DNA of 64,000 nucleotides from Lycocorax pyrrhopterus obiensis. Its lineage: Eukaryota > Chordata > Aves > Passeriformes > Paradisaeidae. Each line of letters begins with the position of its first letter. Position 1 is the first letter of the stretch. Position numbers and translations under genes: made by a program. The notes under the pieces are model-generated. The model did no database searches. It saw nothing but the letters and a program-made list of their open reading frames with translations, and was not told the DNA's origin. Location of the stretch: the NCBI GenBank assembly GCA_014706295.1, contig JACSVZ010000002.1, forward strand, positions 19,700,494 through 19,764,493, in the 5' to 3' direction. This document shows, in pieces, positions 44,601 through 57,900 of this stretch.

Positions 44601-47600
44601 GTTTCACCCTTTATTTAAATTGGAATTTGTGAAATACACACTCCTGGAAGGTTTCATTACTCAACTGTACTCGGCGATTCAGAAATTATGAAACACAATT
44701 TTCATCAAGATTTTCATTTGCTTACCTCAATTGTTCAGTACTCTTTTTTGCATGACTTTTTATAGAACATTAGAATTGTATTAGCAAACCCATCAATAAT
44801 GATTCTCTCCATGGATGACCTTGGAAATCTATTGCAAAGAAAACTAGATGAAAAGTTTCTACTCAAGCAAGCTAAATATAATTTCAAATGAAGTTCTTTT
44901 ATAATTCTAAAACCATAGAGAATTCTCCTCATGGAATATATCACTCAAAAGGCCAGATTTAATTCAAAGATATGTTTTGACTCCAACATAAACAGTAGAT
45001 CTAACAAATTATATTGACTCTTAGGAGAGACTCTGACCCGTAGATACAAAATTCTGCCAAAGGACTTCCCAAAGCTGTTCAAAGCAAGCAGTACTGTGCC
45101 TAAGGCCCCCAGATAACCTGGAAGAATAAAAAAATTACTCATAATTCTGGAAATGCTCAAGCAACACAAAAGATAAAAAAATTCTCTTTAACTTCCAGTG
45201 CTGATATCATGGAGTATATAAGTCCACAGGAGACAAGGACAGAAGCTTTTATATTTGATAAAGACTGAAAGACCAGCTGTGGCTTAGAGCGTATCAGCAG
45301 GATAAGGATCTCATACTCATAGCACTCTTATACAGGGATCTACCACAGTTTGCTTAATACCAAAGGAGACATGAGGGAGAAGCACTGAGGGCTGAGCAAT
45401 GAGAGAGGGTCTGGTTCTTTTAGGCTTTATCTCTTTCGAATCTGCAAGTGGTAAAAGAAAGGGAGAAGAGGAGATAAGGTAAAAAATCATGAGATGCTTT
45501 TGCAGAAAATTCTGTCTCTCAGTAATTAGGAACATGTTCAACCAGATAAAAGTATCTCCTGAAACAATTTGATACGTGATCTCTACTTCTCGGTCCTTTT
45601 CCTCCTTCCTGTCTCTCCTCGATGCTAATTCCAGTGTAGACTTAGATTGTACCTCAAAAAGTTCAGATGAATAGATTATTCTTAGAGCTTTTCAATGATA
45701 TTTACACTACAAAGTGACTGTCAAACTGTTGCTTCCACTGTGATGCAGAATCAATCAAAACCACTCAATCACAGCACTCTCCAATTATCACAGATACCTT
45801 AGAAGCATCTTACATGAATATTTTATTTTTTTAATACATGGACTTGTCCTTATGTGGTCCACAGGGGTTGCTGTGACAGACCAATGGAATAGAGCACACA
45901 GTGCAAGCTGCAATTATCTGCAACCAGGAGACACTTCCTCAGCTGAGTGCTCTCCCCGTCTCTGCAGAGTTGCCGTTAGACGTGAAATTCATCTTGGCTG
46001 TCACCTTTCACCAAGGTGTATGATGGGTTATATGCAGTTTGGCTGTACGGGAAGGGCGCCTACCTTCTAGAGTAATTTCACATGAAAACTAACTTGAGCT
46101 GGGACAGTGGTCACTATTCTAGTACCACCTTTACAGACAAAGGTTGTAAGGTTAGAAAAAAGGTATAAGGTCCATTCACCTCTACCCTGTATATTTTACT
46201 AGCCATGAAAAGCCTTCTCCTGTGGCCCATTTGAAATAGGTGGAGTCAAGAAATCTACCACTGGATATGAAGAGTAAGCAAAATGTGAAGTAAATGTCAA
46301 AAGGATGAGATTTTAATCTTATGCTGAAATTCCCAGTTTACAGTCATGCGCTAGCAAACCAAATTAGCTTTGGAGTCAGCAACTCTTCTTCAACAATTTC
46401 CCATGAGACAAACAGAAACTTAAAATGCCACTGAGGTTCTCTTCGTGAAAAATGAGGTAAAAGTCATTTGTTTCTCGTATTCAATATCTGTGTCAAATGC
46501 TCTCGTGCATATTCCTAATACATCTCTGAGAGATGCAAAAAGATGGTGAACAAATCTTTTGGTTAAGGTTATACATTTTTTTACATAAGCAGAAACAGAA
46601 ATCTTAGTTTACAAGTATGTCAATGACTTCTGAACAGTGCCGTAAAACCTACACAATTCTGTGGTTTTCAAGCTGGTTCCATATCTCCCTTTATTCCATT
46701 TTTAATTTTTTTTTAAGAAGGTTGTCAAATGCAACTCATTCCCTGAATCCAGACTGTATCATATTTGCCCCTTTTGTAAAAATTAATTTATATTTTTCAA
46801 ACGTTTCTAGAAAGTCTTAATATTCAATGCTGTTTAAGCATTCTGACTTGTGCAGGAATTCACATCTTCCCCCAGTGTAACTGGCAGCCCTGGCAAGCTG
46901 GGATGAGGGAGCCTGTATTTCCTCCTCATCTGTCCTGAGCACATTGCCTTCCCCACTGAGTCCTTCCTACAAGGGCATTAGGGATGTCCTCTGAAAGGCA
47001 GCTGTGGCTGATCTTCACATTGCCAAAAGGGAGATTATTTCTTGTCTAGAACCAAATTGTGCATATCTCTACCCTCTGCTGAGTGTATCTGAGTTCAGTA
47101 AAATTTTCCCTCAAATGATAAAGTACATTCATGTTAATGTATGTTACACTAAGCCAAATTAAGTTAAAGCTACCAAAATTTCTAGACTTCTCAAAATGAG
47201 CTTTCTTTCTCTGTAATGAAGGATATTCAATATGTAGCAGAAAATTTTCAATTGACAGCTTATGATGAAATTGAAGAATAATTTCCTTCTAAAGGCAAAA
47301 TCCAAATATTAGACTAACAATTAAGAATTTTACCATTCATTTCAGCACATTTACTGAGAAGTTTTAGACAGGTCATGTGATTCCAGTTCCCCATGTCAGA
47401 ATACCCTGACACTGACCTATTTACAAAAACAACTGAAAGACATCGTGAATCATTAAAATATTTGAAGGGGGAAAAAAAAGAAAATTAAAAAACTGGACAT
47501 ATATTCTGTCTGAACACCAGTGAATATCTTTAGTGACTAATTTAGGTCTGGCAGCTTTCTCTGTCTGAATTCCCTTCCCTCTCACTTCAGGGCCAGATTT

Positions 47601-50564
47601 ATACTGAATACTTCTATTATAAGAGTTTGAACTTCTCTCAAGTGTTTGAGAAGAAGGAACTAAATTCTCCACTAAACGTAAAGCTTTGTGTGATACGTAG
47701 CTGAGGATTCAAAGGAAACACTGGCTTGTTTCAAAAATAGAAAAAAGCTGGCCTACGTACACAAACACTGGGATGTTTTAGTTATTGTCTCTCTGATCTG
47801 CAAAGCCAGGATGGAATTCTAATGAGAAAGGATTTTTCTGCTGAGACTTTCAAAGCTTCTTGTTTACGAGAGCATGGAAGCAAAGTTGTTCAAAGGATTT
47901 CAGTACCTTCACCTATGGTCTTTGCCATAAACAGTAGGTGAGGAGGAATACAAGTATATGAGGAGAAAGGGAAAGAAAAAGTTTACTGCCAGGAAAGCAA
48001 GCTTTTTTATGTTTTAAGGAAAATTTCTGTTCAGCTCAATTTGGTGAAGAAATTTCCTATTAAAAGATTGTGGAATTTTTACTTTTCTTTCTTTTAAAAA
48101 CTAAATATAATTGTAATTCCACTATCCTATTTACTGTAAATGTTAGAAGAAAAGCTTGCCGAGCCTGATCCCAGACAGTCAACTGACAAAGATCACTGGA
48201 GCTGTAATGGTTCTTTCTTATTCCAAGACTTCTATGGCACTGAATTCCCAGACTATGAAAAATTATATAAATCAACTAAATAACAAAATGTTCTAGAAAT
48301 TTCTGTCAAATTTTAATTCAAGGTTATTTTTCTCTTATTTTCATTTTATCTTTCCTTGTTAGTTTTTCAGGCGGTGCCCTGGGATGTCAGGATGTCTGAT
48401 GTGGCTGAGTCATGTTCATGTCCACGCTTATACTTGCTGTTGTGTATCTGGGAGTACAAAATTCCTTTTCTTTAAAATTACAGATGCACAAAATTCAGAC
48501 TTCTGGCAACAGCATGTCTGACAAGTTGTGCTCTTGATTCACTCTTATATGACAGTGAGTCATGAGCTGGGAAAGCAAATCAATAATGCTTGAAGTGCTC
48601 CTTAATGATAGCAGACCACATTATCATGAAGTTAAATGTCATAAGTGTCAAAAAAAAAAAAATATCATTAGGGTTTATTCTGTAAGACCCTCATAGGTAT
48701 TTTACCTTTTTATTAAGGCAAATATGGAGACATTTTTTTCCAGCCTGCAAATAACCTCATGCATGGTCAAAGTCAATTATTAAAAAGCAAAAGAAAAGAT
48801 GACAGTAAACTCCATTCAGGTCACATAGTTTCAGTAAAGTTGTATAAATAATTATTCACAAGAAGGTGAAAAAAATAACAATACATCAGTTAATTTAATA
48901 TTAAGAACAGTTTTTTCCAGCTGTGATGTGACTTCACTATTTTTCAGATTTTTTATTTTAACCTGTAAAATAAAATGTAGCAGATTTGGAATTTAACTTA
49001 TTTTTGTTATGAGAACACAGTTTACTCTCTCAAAACCAACTGATAAGACTCTTTTATATCTTTGGTTTTTTTCCATCTTTGACAATATTTCCTAGAGCTC
49101 ATATTTCCAACAAACCCACAGTTGTTTCTTGTCCTTCACTTCCATAGAGATTAGTGAGACCTGAGGAAAACGAGCCTTGGAGGAAAGGGCCCCAGAAGCC
49201 CAAATCATACTAAATTGAGTAATTTGTAGTATTCTACTGATATAGAAGCTGTTGACAAATTAATTTTTAAAAGGAAATAGTGAAAAGATGCTCTGTGATC
49301 AGTTGAAAATCCTCATATAAAATGAGCTATGTAAATCCCAGCTATGTAAGTGAAGAGCAAAGAATCTACCTCAGTGCAGATACTCTTACGATGTGTACAG
49401 CTTATAAAACACTGTATGGAAGCAAGTTGAAGGAAAATACATGTAAAATAAAAAAAGTCTTTAGGTATATTAAGCAGTGATATAACCATTGAATATTACC
49501 GTACTGCAGAAAGCAGATCTAATATTCACATATCAAAAATATCACATGGGCTGCTTGTCTCTTCCTTTTTGCTGTCTCAACTTGAGTACATAATTTCTGC
49601 AAAGAGGCAATTATTTTGTTGTGCTGACTGTAAACCATGTTCCAGGAATACCATTCAGCAGCTTCCAAAAGTACAGTCTGTGAAGAGGAGGCTATCCCAA
49701 AATATTTGAAAGCTCCAGAATTGCTCTTACATTGGTTTCCACCACTAAAAGCTGTCTGCTGAGAAGCAGCTAAATATTCAGTTTTTTCCCCGTGCAATTT
49801 AAGGCATTCTCATTTCAAATCCATTCTGTTTATTTTAAACCTGTTTTCAAGTTTTAATTATTTTCAATCTCCTAGTTTTTTATGTGCATGGAATATTCTA
49901 CTGTTTATGTGATTAAAATACCCAGAATACCCATAATATGTAAGAATTTAGTTCAGCAAAATAAGACCAAGTAGAAAACACAAATATGGCCTCAGTTGTC
50001 CTAGAGGACCCTTGTCATGTGTCTAGCCCAGCAATTCTACAGCTACAAACACAGTACACGGGTAAGTGCTGTAAATCAAGTAATTCTGTTGATAAGAAGC
50101 CCCTGTTCCCCATCTGCTTTGTATGCCACTCTTCTTTTTGAGTTTGGCCACAGTGAGATTGTGTTTGCTGACTTTTAGCTTTGTTACAACAGACACAATA
50201 AAACTGTGAACCCTGTGCTGCAAAAAATGCAATCTGTACATGACATGCTTTCTCTATCCTGAATGCCCCAGGCTTGGTGGGAAATGTTATTTTTGAAAAA
50301 CTGGCAAAATGTATTTTGCTTGTTTGTTCTACAAAGGTAAAGAATCAATAACAACAAGAATGAGAAAGGTCAGACCAAGCTCCTTCGTGTCATGCCAACA
50401 GGAAGGTCAGCATACCGAAAGTCTTGAGAACATTAAGCCAGCAGGCATCAACTTGTGGAGTAGAAGGCAAAAAAATCATATACACAGCTGATATGAAAGG
50501 TGCTAAATGATCTCCTTTCAATTTTGGTTTGAGCCTAAGTATCATCATACAGATAAGAAAATCA

Positions 50565-50640
50565 GGGGGTAGAGGTGGTGTGAGGTGTGGTTGGTGTGGG
50601 TTGTTTTTTGAGGTTTTGTTTGTTTCTTTTGCTTTTTTTA
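50565..50640 (+). repeat. G/T-rich low-complexity tract
   Basis: gggggtagaggtggtg leads into gtgtggttggtgtggg and then T runs with single G's. Confidence 0.75.
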
Positions 50641-52263
50641 CAGACATGCATTTTCACAGATGCACCCAGATACAGTTAAAAAGCAAACAAATGATAGGCC
50701 TCTGAGCCTGCTGTAAAGCAAAGGCATAAGCATAAACACACTCCCATAGGATACATACACCTAAACTTTAATGATAACTCTGCTGTACCTAGCATACAGT
50801 ACCAGAGATGCTGCAAGGAAACGATTCCTGAGTGTACAAAGACCCTATTAGAGTGCAAAAGCAATGACCGTGCAAGCGACAGCTTGATAAAGGATTACCA
50901 TCTTGGGTCTCCAACTTTCCTAAACCAATCTTTAAAAAATTTGTGTGCATATTGAGCTTCAATTGTACATTTCAAACTTCTATGAAAAAAGCCTTCTCTG
51001 AATCATACATCTTCATAAACCATAATTTTCTGCAAAATACATCGGAATATGACCATGCCAAAGCTGTATTTGAAAGTAGTTGGAGCACTTGGTGCAACTG
51101 CTTTCCCAACAGAGCTTCTTGCTGAAGCAGTGCTGTAAAACAAACAGTTGCTATAAAGTAATAAACCAAGTTACTTTCTGAACTGTTTCACTGCAAAGGT
51201 ATAATAATGCAAGACTGGTTATAAAACACTGTTAACATTCAGATTTCTGGGGTCATAGACTAAAACCAATGTAAATTTCAGGAATCTTAACATTTTAAGA
51301 GATTGAGGATCCTTCATATGACAGCTTTCCAAATCCCTATTGAAACAATTTCCTTCCTTGCAATGACAACTATGGAAGATTTCCAGTTATGCTTATGTGA
51401 TTACATTTTTCAGATTATTATGTAATATGTGGACTTAAGAGTAAGAAGAAATATTTTTACACTGTATTAAGATATGTTGATACCATCTTTATGAACTTAG
51501 CAGAGATATTACTACTTCCTTAAAAAAAATAAACTCTACTATTTTTATTTGCTGAATATCTTCATGAATCTGACTGTGAAATGAAGTGTCTAATTTTTTG
51601 TAGCCCCAAAACAGAACAGAATTCCAGAATGTGGTTTAACTAGACCCCACTGGTATGAACTAACACATACGAACACAACTGACAACACATTGCAAGAGAG
51701 ACCAGCATCCACTTTTTTATTCAAGGTGATACGGAGATATTGACCCACCATCTCTTACCAGGGCATCCTTACCTATCTACCCTTCTTTTTTGGAGAACAA
51801 CTGGATGCACAGCAATGGGGACAATGAAACCCTTCGAAAAAAGATAAGGGGATCACTAGTGCTCATGTGCTTGGTAGAGCTTTTAAGAGTACAGCTGCCT
51901 TAGAGTTTTATTAAAGTGCAGTTCTGAAGAAGGTCCCAGATTGTATCCAGTTTCCATTCTTTGAATTATGCAACAATTTATGAATGCAAAACCTTCATTT
52001 TTTAGATGAAGCTAGATCAAGAGATTTCTCCAGAAGTTCATTTTTCATACTTGCATTGATAATGGGCATCCAGTCTATGGCAGGAGAGTAGAGCTTTCTC
52101 AAACAACTTCCACAAAACTAATTCAGTGTTGATCTATGCCATCAGAAATGATCACCTCAATCAAAAAAATCACTTACATTGTGTCACACAGTTTCCTACA
52201 AGATAGAAAGACCACATACTTTCCTGAGAGAAGCGATGATCAATCTACTCAGTATTTATCTTC

Positions 52264-52340
52264 TTGGGTTTGGGGGGTTTTTTGTTACTGTTTGTTTGGT
52301 GGTTTGTTTTGTTTGGCTTTGTTTTTGTTGTTGTTGCATT
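52264..52340 (+). repeat. G/T-rich low-complexity tract
   Basis: ttgggtttggggggtttttt followed by gtttgtttggtgg and ttgttgttgttg units, about 580 bases from the 52.9 kb exon end. Confidence 0.8.
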
Positions 52341-52808
52341 TGTCATTGTTAATAGAGGCAAAATTTGTTCTTATTTTAGCCTATGTTCACAGAGATATGA
52401 ATTAAATAGAGTGTTCTGTGAAGGAGTCAAAATTTTATTTTGCTGGCCTTAACACTTCAACTGAACTGGGAAAAAGAATATTGATAAAGGTTCTTCTGCA
52501 GCCTCCACTTATTTTTACAGCAAGAGTCTTTATAATAAAACACAGAGGCCACAGGTTTCATATCATATAATCTGACACAATTTGTATGAAATGGTTATGT
52601 ACAACATCAGAGACTCAATAACTTACCAATGTATTAAAGAAGGAAAGTCCTTACTCAAAACAAAAGAAATAAAGGAAACAAAACCTTAGTAATTTCTTGG
52701 ATTTATCTGCCATAACTTAGTGTGAGAACACTGCACTACTGCAGGTGCAGGAAAGAGTATTAAGAGTTATAAGAGTGAAAACAATTTATTCATAACTGAT
52801 TTTATGAG

Positions 52809-52844
52809 CAGTGAAATTATGATGAAAACAGTAAAATTATGATG
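52809..52844 (+). repeat. 20-base near-tandem duplication
   Basis: cagtgaaattatgatgaaaa is followed by cagtaaaattatgatg with one substitution, about 70 bases downstream (transcript sense) of the MAM exon donor. Confidence 0.7.
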
Positions 52845-52871
52845 TATTTAAAAACAAACAAGAACTTCCTA

Positions 52872-53249
<378 letters not shown>

Positions 53250-54734
53250 CTAGGATAATAGGAAAGGTAGTGAATCTAGATACTGTGCAAATAACAACCA
53301 TCAATAGTAGATAGAGGCTCAGTAGAGAAATTACTTTGTGTATGACTGAACTGCAAAACCATCCATTTTGTTAGAGTTGTATTTATCTTTATACAAAACT
53401 GTTCTTTGTTTTTAGAATATATTACTGGATGCAAGGCTAGTCTACCATTTTAAATTGTATCTATCTGTCTTTAAGAAGCTGTGACAATGGTGATAAAGGG
53501 GAGAAAAAACTAACAAATATGTGATAACCATAGACTTAGTATTGCTTATTTGAAGGTAAATAAGAGTACTCTGACTTTCAAGTACACTAATATATTTTAA
53601 AGCTTTTATTTAGACCTCCTATCATACTACCTATCTGGCAAGTCATCAGCAAAGAACACACTTCATTTTATCACAGTAGTGTTAAAATGCAGGTGCACCA
53701 ATTTTCCTTGCTGTGAAGGGATGACACATATATAAGATGAAATCAAAAGGAAATATTTGCAAATGTTTTGTATATGTCTAAATCTATTTTTCTTTATGAC
53801 TGTCTGACTAACCATCCAAACTGTAAATAGGATTTTTCTTTTCTATTCTTTTCTTAGCAAAAGCCATTAGTACTCCAGCTGGGCTTTAAGAAAAACACAG
53901 TGAGATGCACCAAACAGCAAAATATAATGCATAACAAAGGTACTAAGACTGTAGTACATGAACAAGCAAAATCTAAGGAAAATAGAGACAGCAGTAAAAT
54001 AGGCAGGGAAGAAAATTAATTACATTTCTTTATCCACGGTGAACCTGTTAGATCAGATTTATGTTAATAAGGTTGTCTTATGCATATTTATGATGAGAAA
54101 ATGAATCTTGGTGCTTTAGATATGGTATTCTGAATAAGAATGGGCAGACAAGCATGCACACAAATATTATATTTGTTGTTTGTGAATCAGGGAATTCATA
54201 GAATCGTTGATATCTTTTAGAAGGAGGTCCTCAGACCTAACAAAGCATAGAGACACTTGTGTGGCTTGGCAAGGGTGTTCTGGAAAATCATAATGAACAG
54301 TAAAGGAATTTTTGAATAAAACAACAACTGTACTTTAAAATGCTAGATAGGAAAGAAAAAACAGGGATGAGTTTCCATAACTTCATGTAATGTTGTAGAT
54401 ATCCAGCTGGATAACTCTATTTCTGCACATGACTGACGATGTTAGACCAGTGATGATAGCAGCCCTTTATAAGTCATGATGTTTGAGCACACAAGCACCG
54501 ACAGACACAAAGACCTACAGACACAAGTTTAGGCTTTTCTCCTTCAGTTATGTCTCATTTGTTTAAAGCCAACAACAGTCCATTAAAGTGAAAATAATGT
54601 AACAGGACCTTAGTGGTGCTTTGCACCACTAATTCCACAGTTGATGACAACTGGTTACGATTTTCTTAAAGTATTTCTCCCAATGAGACTCCTGACTCTA
54701 TGTGCCATCACATCAAGGGTCCATTCTTTTAACA

Positions 54735-54948
54735 GAGTCATAGCACCATAGATTGTCTCAAGTTCAAAGGGACCCATGATGATTTTCAAATCCAACTCCT
54801 TGCTTCTTGCAGAAGTACTTAAAACTAAACCATGACCAAGAGCGTCATCCAGATGCTCCTTGAATTCAGACATGCTTTGTGCTGTGACCACTTCCCTGGG
54901 GAGCCTGTTCCAGGAACTGATCACCCTCTCAGTGAAGAAACCGCTTTT
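54735..54948 (-). mobile_element. CR1 LINE 3' fragment, minus orientation
   Basis: Plus-strand reading starts 'gagtcatagcaccatagatt', then 'ttcaaagggacccatgatga', 'catccagatgctccttgaattc', 'gtgaccacttccctggggagcc' and 'caccctctcagtgaag'. It is the reverse complement of a CR1 3' end. Confidence 0.9.
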
Positions 54949-57900
54949 GGGCCTATAGTCAATGCAACTAAGGGGGACTGGAATCAGAATGAGAGTATGA
55001 CCTTTTGTAAAACTTCTACGTACATTTCAGTGTAGAAACACAGCTTAGAGGACTCATTATAAACACTGTGCTCAAAAAAAGTAGATACAGTAATTGAAGC
55101 TGATTTCAAAAGTGGTAAAACAGAGTGGCAAATTTTAAACTTACTCCTATTATTCCTGTTTATCCAATATGTAGACAACAACTTATTTCAATAACTCAGC
55201 TATATCTATTCCATTGATTCTGATATTTTTGACTAACGTCCAAGAGAGTGCTTCTTATTATTAGGGTAGTTTTTTAGTCCGCAAACATCTTCCACCTATT
55301 CATGACATAAATCAAATTTATGGTTATGAGTTACATTTGGCCTGTTGTATTCTCCGACATAGAATACAACCCCAAAACTTAGAAAAGATGCACTTTTAAA
55401 CATTTTATCCATTTGTTGTATATGGACCCTCTTCTGTCTCCACTTGAGAACTGTTTGGAATACAAATAATTTTCATAAATATTATTTATAATAAATCACT
55501 GATTAATTTTACAAAAGTAGCTCAGTGCTGTGTATTAGTGGTGAATTTAGGAAACTTAAAATGAAATAGATAATAATGATGCTAAATAATAAGGGGCTTG
55601 CCTTACATTCATGTATTTGAGCACGATAGAAAAATTCAAAGCTTGTATCTATCTGAATATTAAGCCCCAAATCTATTACAAAATTAGATGTATTTAAGTT
55701 TGGATGTATGGAGATAGGTGGAGCTTTTTAAAATACACGAAGAGATAAGTATTTATATAAAATCTGGGGGTGTTATTTGTTGCACAGTTAACCAGAGTAT
55801 GAGCCTCATGTCTGCTGCTAGCCAGATTTTGATTGATTTCACATTATATTTCATTACATGACATTCTGTTCAGACTAACATTGTGTTTACCACATTGATT
55901 TTTGAGTAAAGGATGCTACAAGTTACAAGGGATAAGGATCACATATTTCTTTAGAAATAACCACATAAAAATGTTGTAGCAATCAATTTGTATATGGTAT
56001 CATAGCCATAACGTATCAAATCTTTATGCAATTATAGGCACTGGGGCGTTTTTTATACAGTGAGACTCAGAAATATTTTTTGTTAAGAAGAATTTTTCCA
56101 GATGGAAACTTTATGGCAGTCTCCTTGCACTTCACAAATTACTGAATATGAGTACACAAATAAAATGCAGAAGAGATATTTCTCTGCTCATCTGGGTTCC
56201 ACAGAAGGAGTTCCTATACAACAGTAGCACTTCATAAAGCATGAAAGGCTGATTTTTCACTTGCTCAGCTACAGCTCTACATACCAAAATCAAAAGCATC
56301 CTCATCCACTGCATAACTCTATGAAAGCTGTTCCAATCCAGAGTGCAAAGTCCCTTCAAAGTCATAAGCTCTACACATTGTCTGCATCAAACATCCAAGG
56401 GCAGGTGGGAAAAGGAGAGACAAGCAGTAAACTTGGCTTTCCTCCTCTCCCCAGGCCCAGAGAGTGAAGCTGGCTTGGCTCAGGGCTGTAAGCTATACAT
56501 TTCTGGATACATGCTTGCCATGAGAGGATCATCGCTTGTAAGCTTTGCAAATTCCATTTCATGAATTATTGTTTTATTTTCTGCATCTCCAACCTTCTAA
56601 TCTGTCTTGTGCTTTGGCATTTCTTTTGTATCTTCGAAATGTGTTTGCTTCTAAAACAAACAAAAATATGGCCTGAGGGGTATGGAAAAATTATTCTGTG
56701 CTTTGACCTGCCCATTGCATCCAGAAATCCTTCAATCTTTTTCACTCTGGTATACATATATTAATGTAAAGGAGACATATGTAAAAGAGATAGATGACAA
56801 GCAGAAATATGCTCAGTGTAGAGGAGGCTGGAGGTCAGTGTCACCTTTTTTTTCTGCTTTTAAGAGGTTATTGTTTTGCTGACACCTACTCATAGGGAGT
56901 GTAGGTTGCTCTGCAGCCTGGGCTGGTTGGTGGCAAAAGGCCCAGTCGAATTTTGTGCTCCGACAGGCTGATAAAAGGTGGCTCAGATCTGTGGGTTTGG
57001 TGGACAGTCCTGTCTGTATGTGTGTGGGTTGACTCTGCTGGCTGTTGGTCAGGGCAGAAATCTCATTTTCCTGCTAACCCTCAGGAGTTTAGCTGCATGT
57101 AGGCTTTATGCAGGCAGAAACAGTTAGAGGATTGTTGGTCATACTGTAAGTTTTACAGGATGACTGGACCACAGGGTACCATAGAACACATCCTAGTTTC
57201 ACATATATATTTCTCCTTTAGAATTATTTCTTCCCAGTATATGGTTTACTATTTATTAGTGCAGACTATTACCGGGCAACAGAGCTACAAAAAAGCCCTG
57301 GAAAGTTCCCCAGAACATAATTTTTACAACCTATTTTGTAATTCTGTACTTTTTAATTCCCTAAACTCAACTTGAGAAATTCTGAGAGTTCAATATTGTT
57401 GACAGATCACGTAAAAAAAATTGTCAGTTCTTCCCAAAAGTACACACCAAGATTGCTAAAAACAGATGGTGTTTTCATTTAAGGCTCTGAAAAGTTATTA
57501 TTAATTGCACATCACTGCCCTCTGTGGGCTGAAGATAGTGAAAGGTCAGGCTGAGGTGAGGAGCCATCATTAAGGAAAACTTGACAGTAAAGGGCATCAT
57601 TTTACATTGATTGGTGGCAGTGGGTCCTAGTCTTCCACTGGCACACCATGCTGAGTAACAAACACTCTCTGAAAATGGCAGAATTACTTCTCAGAAGGCC
57701 ACAACCTGTTTAGGTCTGTAGGTCTATATATCTAGACCTATCAGAAAATTCATATTCATATTCAGAGAATTTTTGTCTGCTTTCTGACGGTCTGAGGGGA
57801 GTTATTTCTTAATGATTTCATTCCATTGCAATTCAGAATCCTTCTTACGCTTGTCTTCATCTGAAGGACGATCTAAAGTGTTTATAGCCTCTCTTTCGAG

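Noticed and set aside
45850..46080. Slightly GC-rich stretch with an open frame of 72 codons, considered as an exon or LTR
   Set aside because: No domain, no clear boundaries and no repeat family recognised.
54195..54250. Possible CR1 remnant ('tcatagaatcgttgatatc...aggaggtcct')
   Set aside because: Only a few dozen diverged bases match; too short to call as a separate element.
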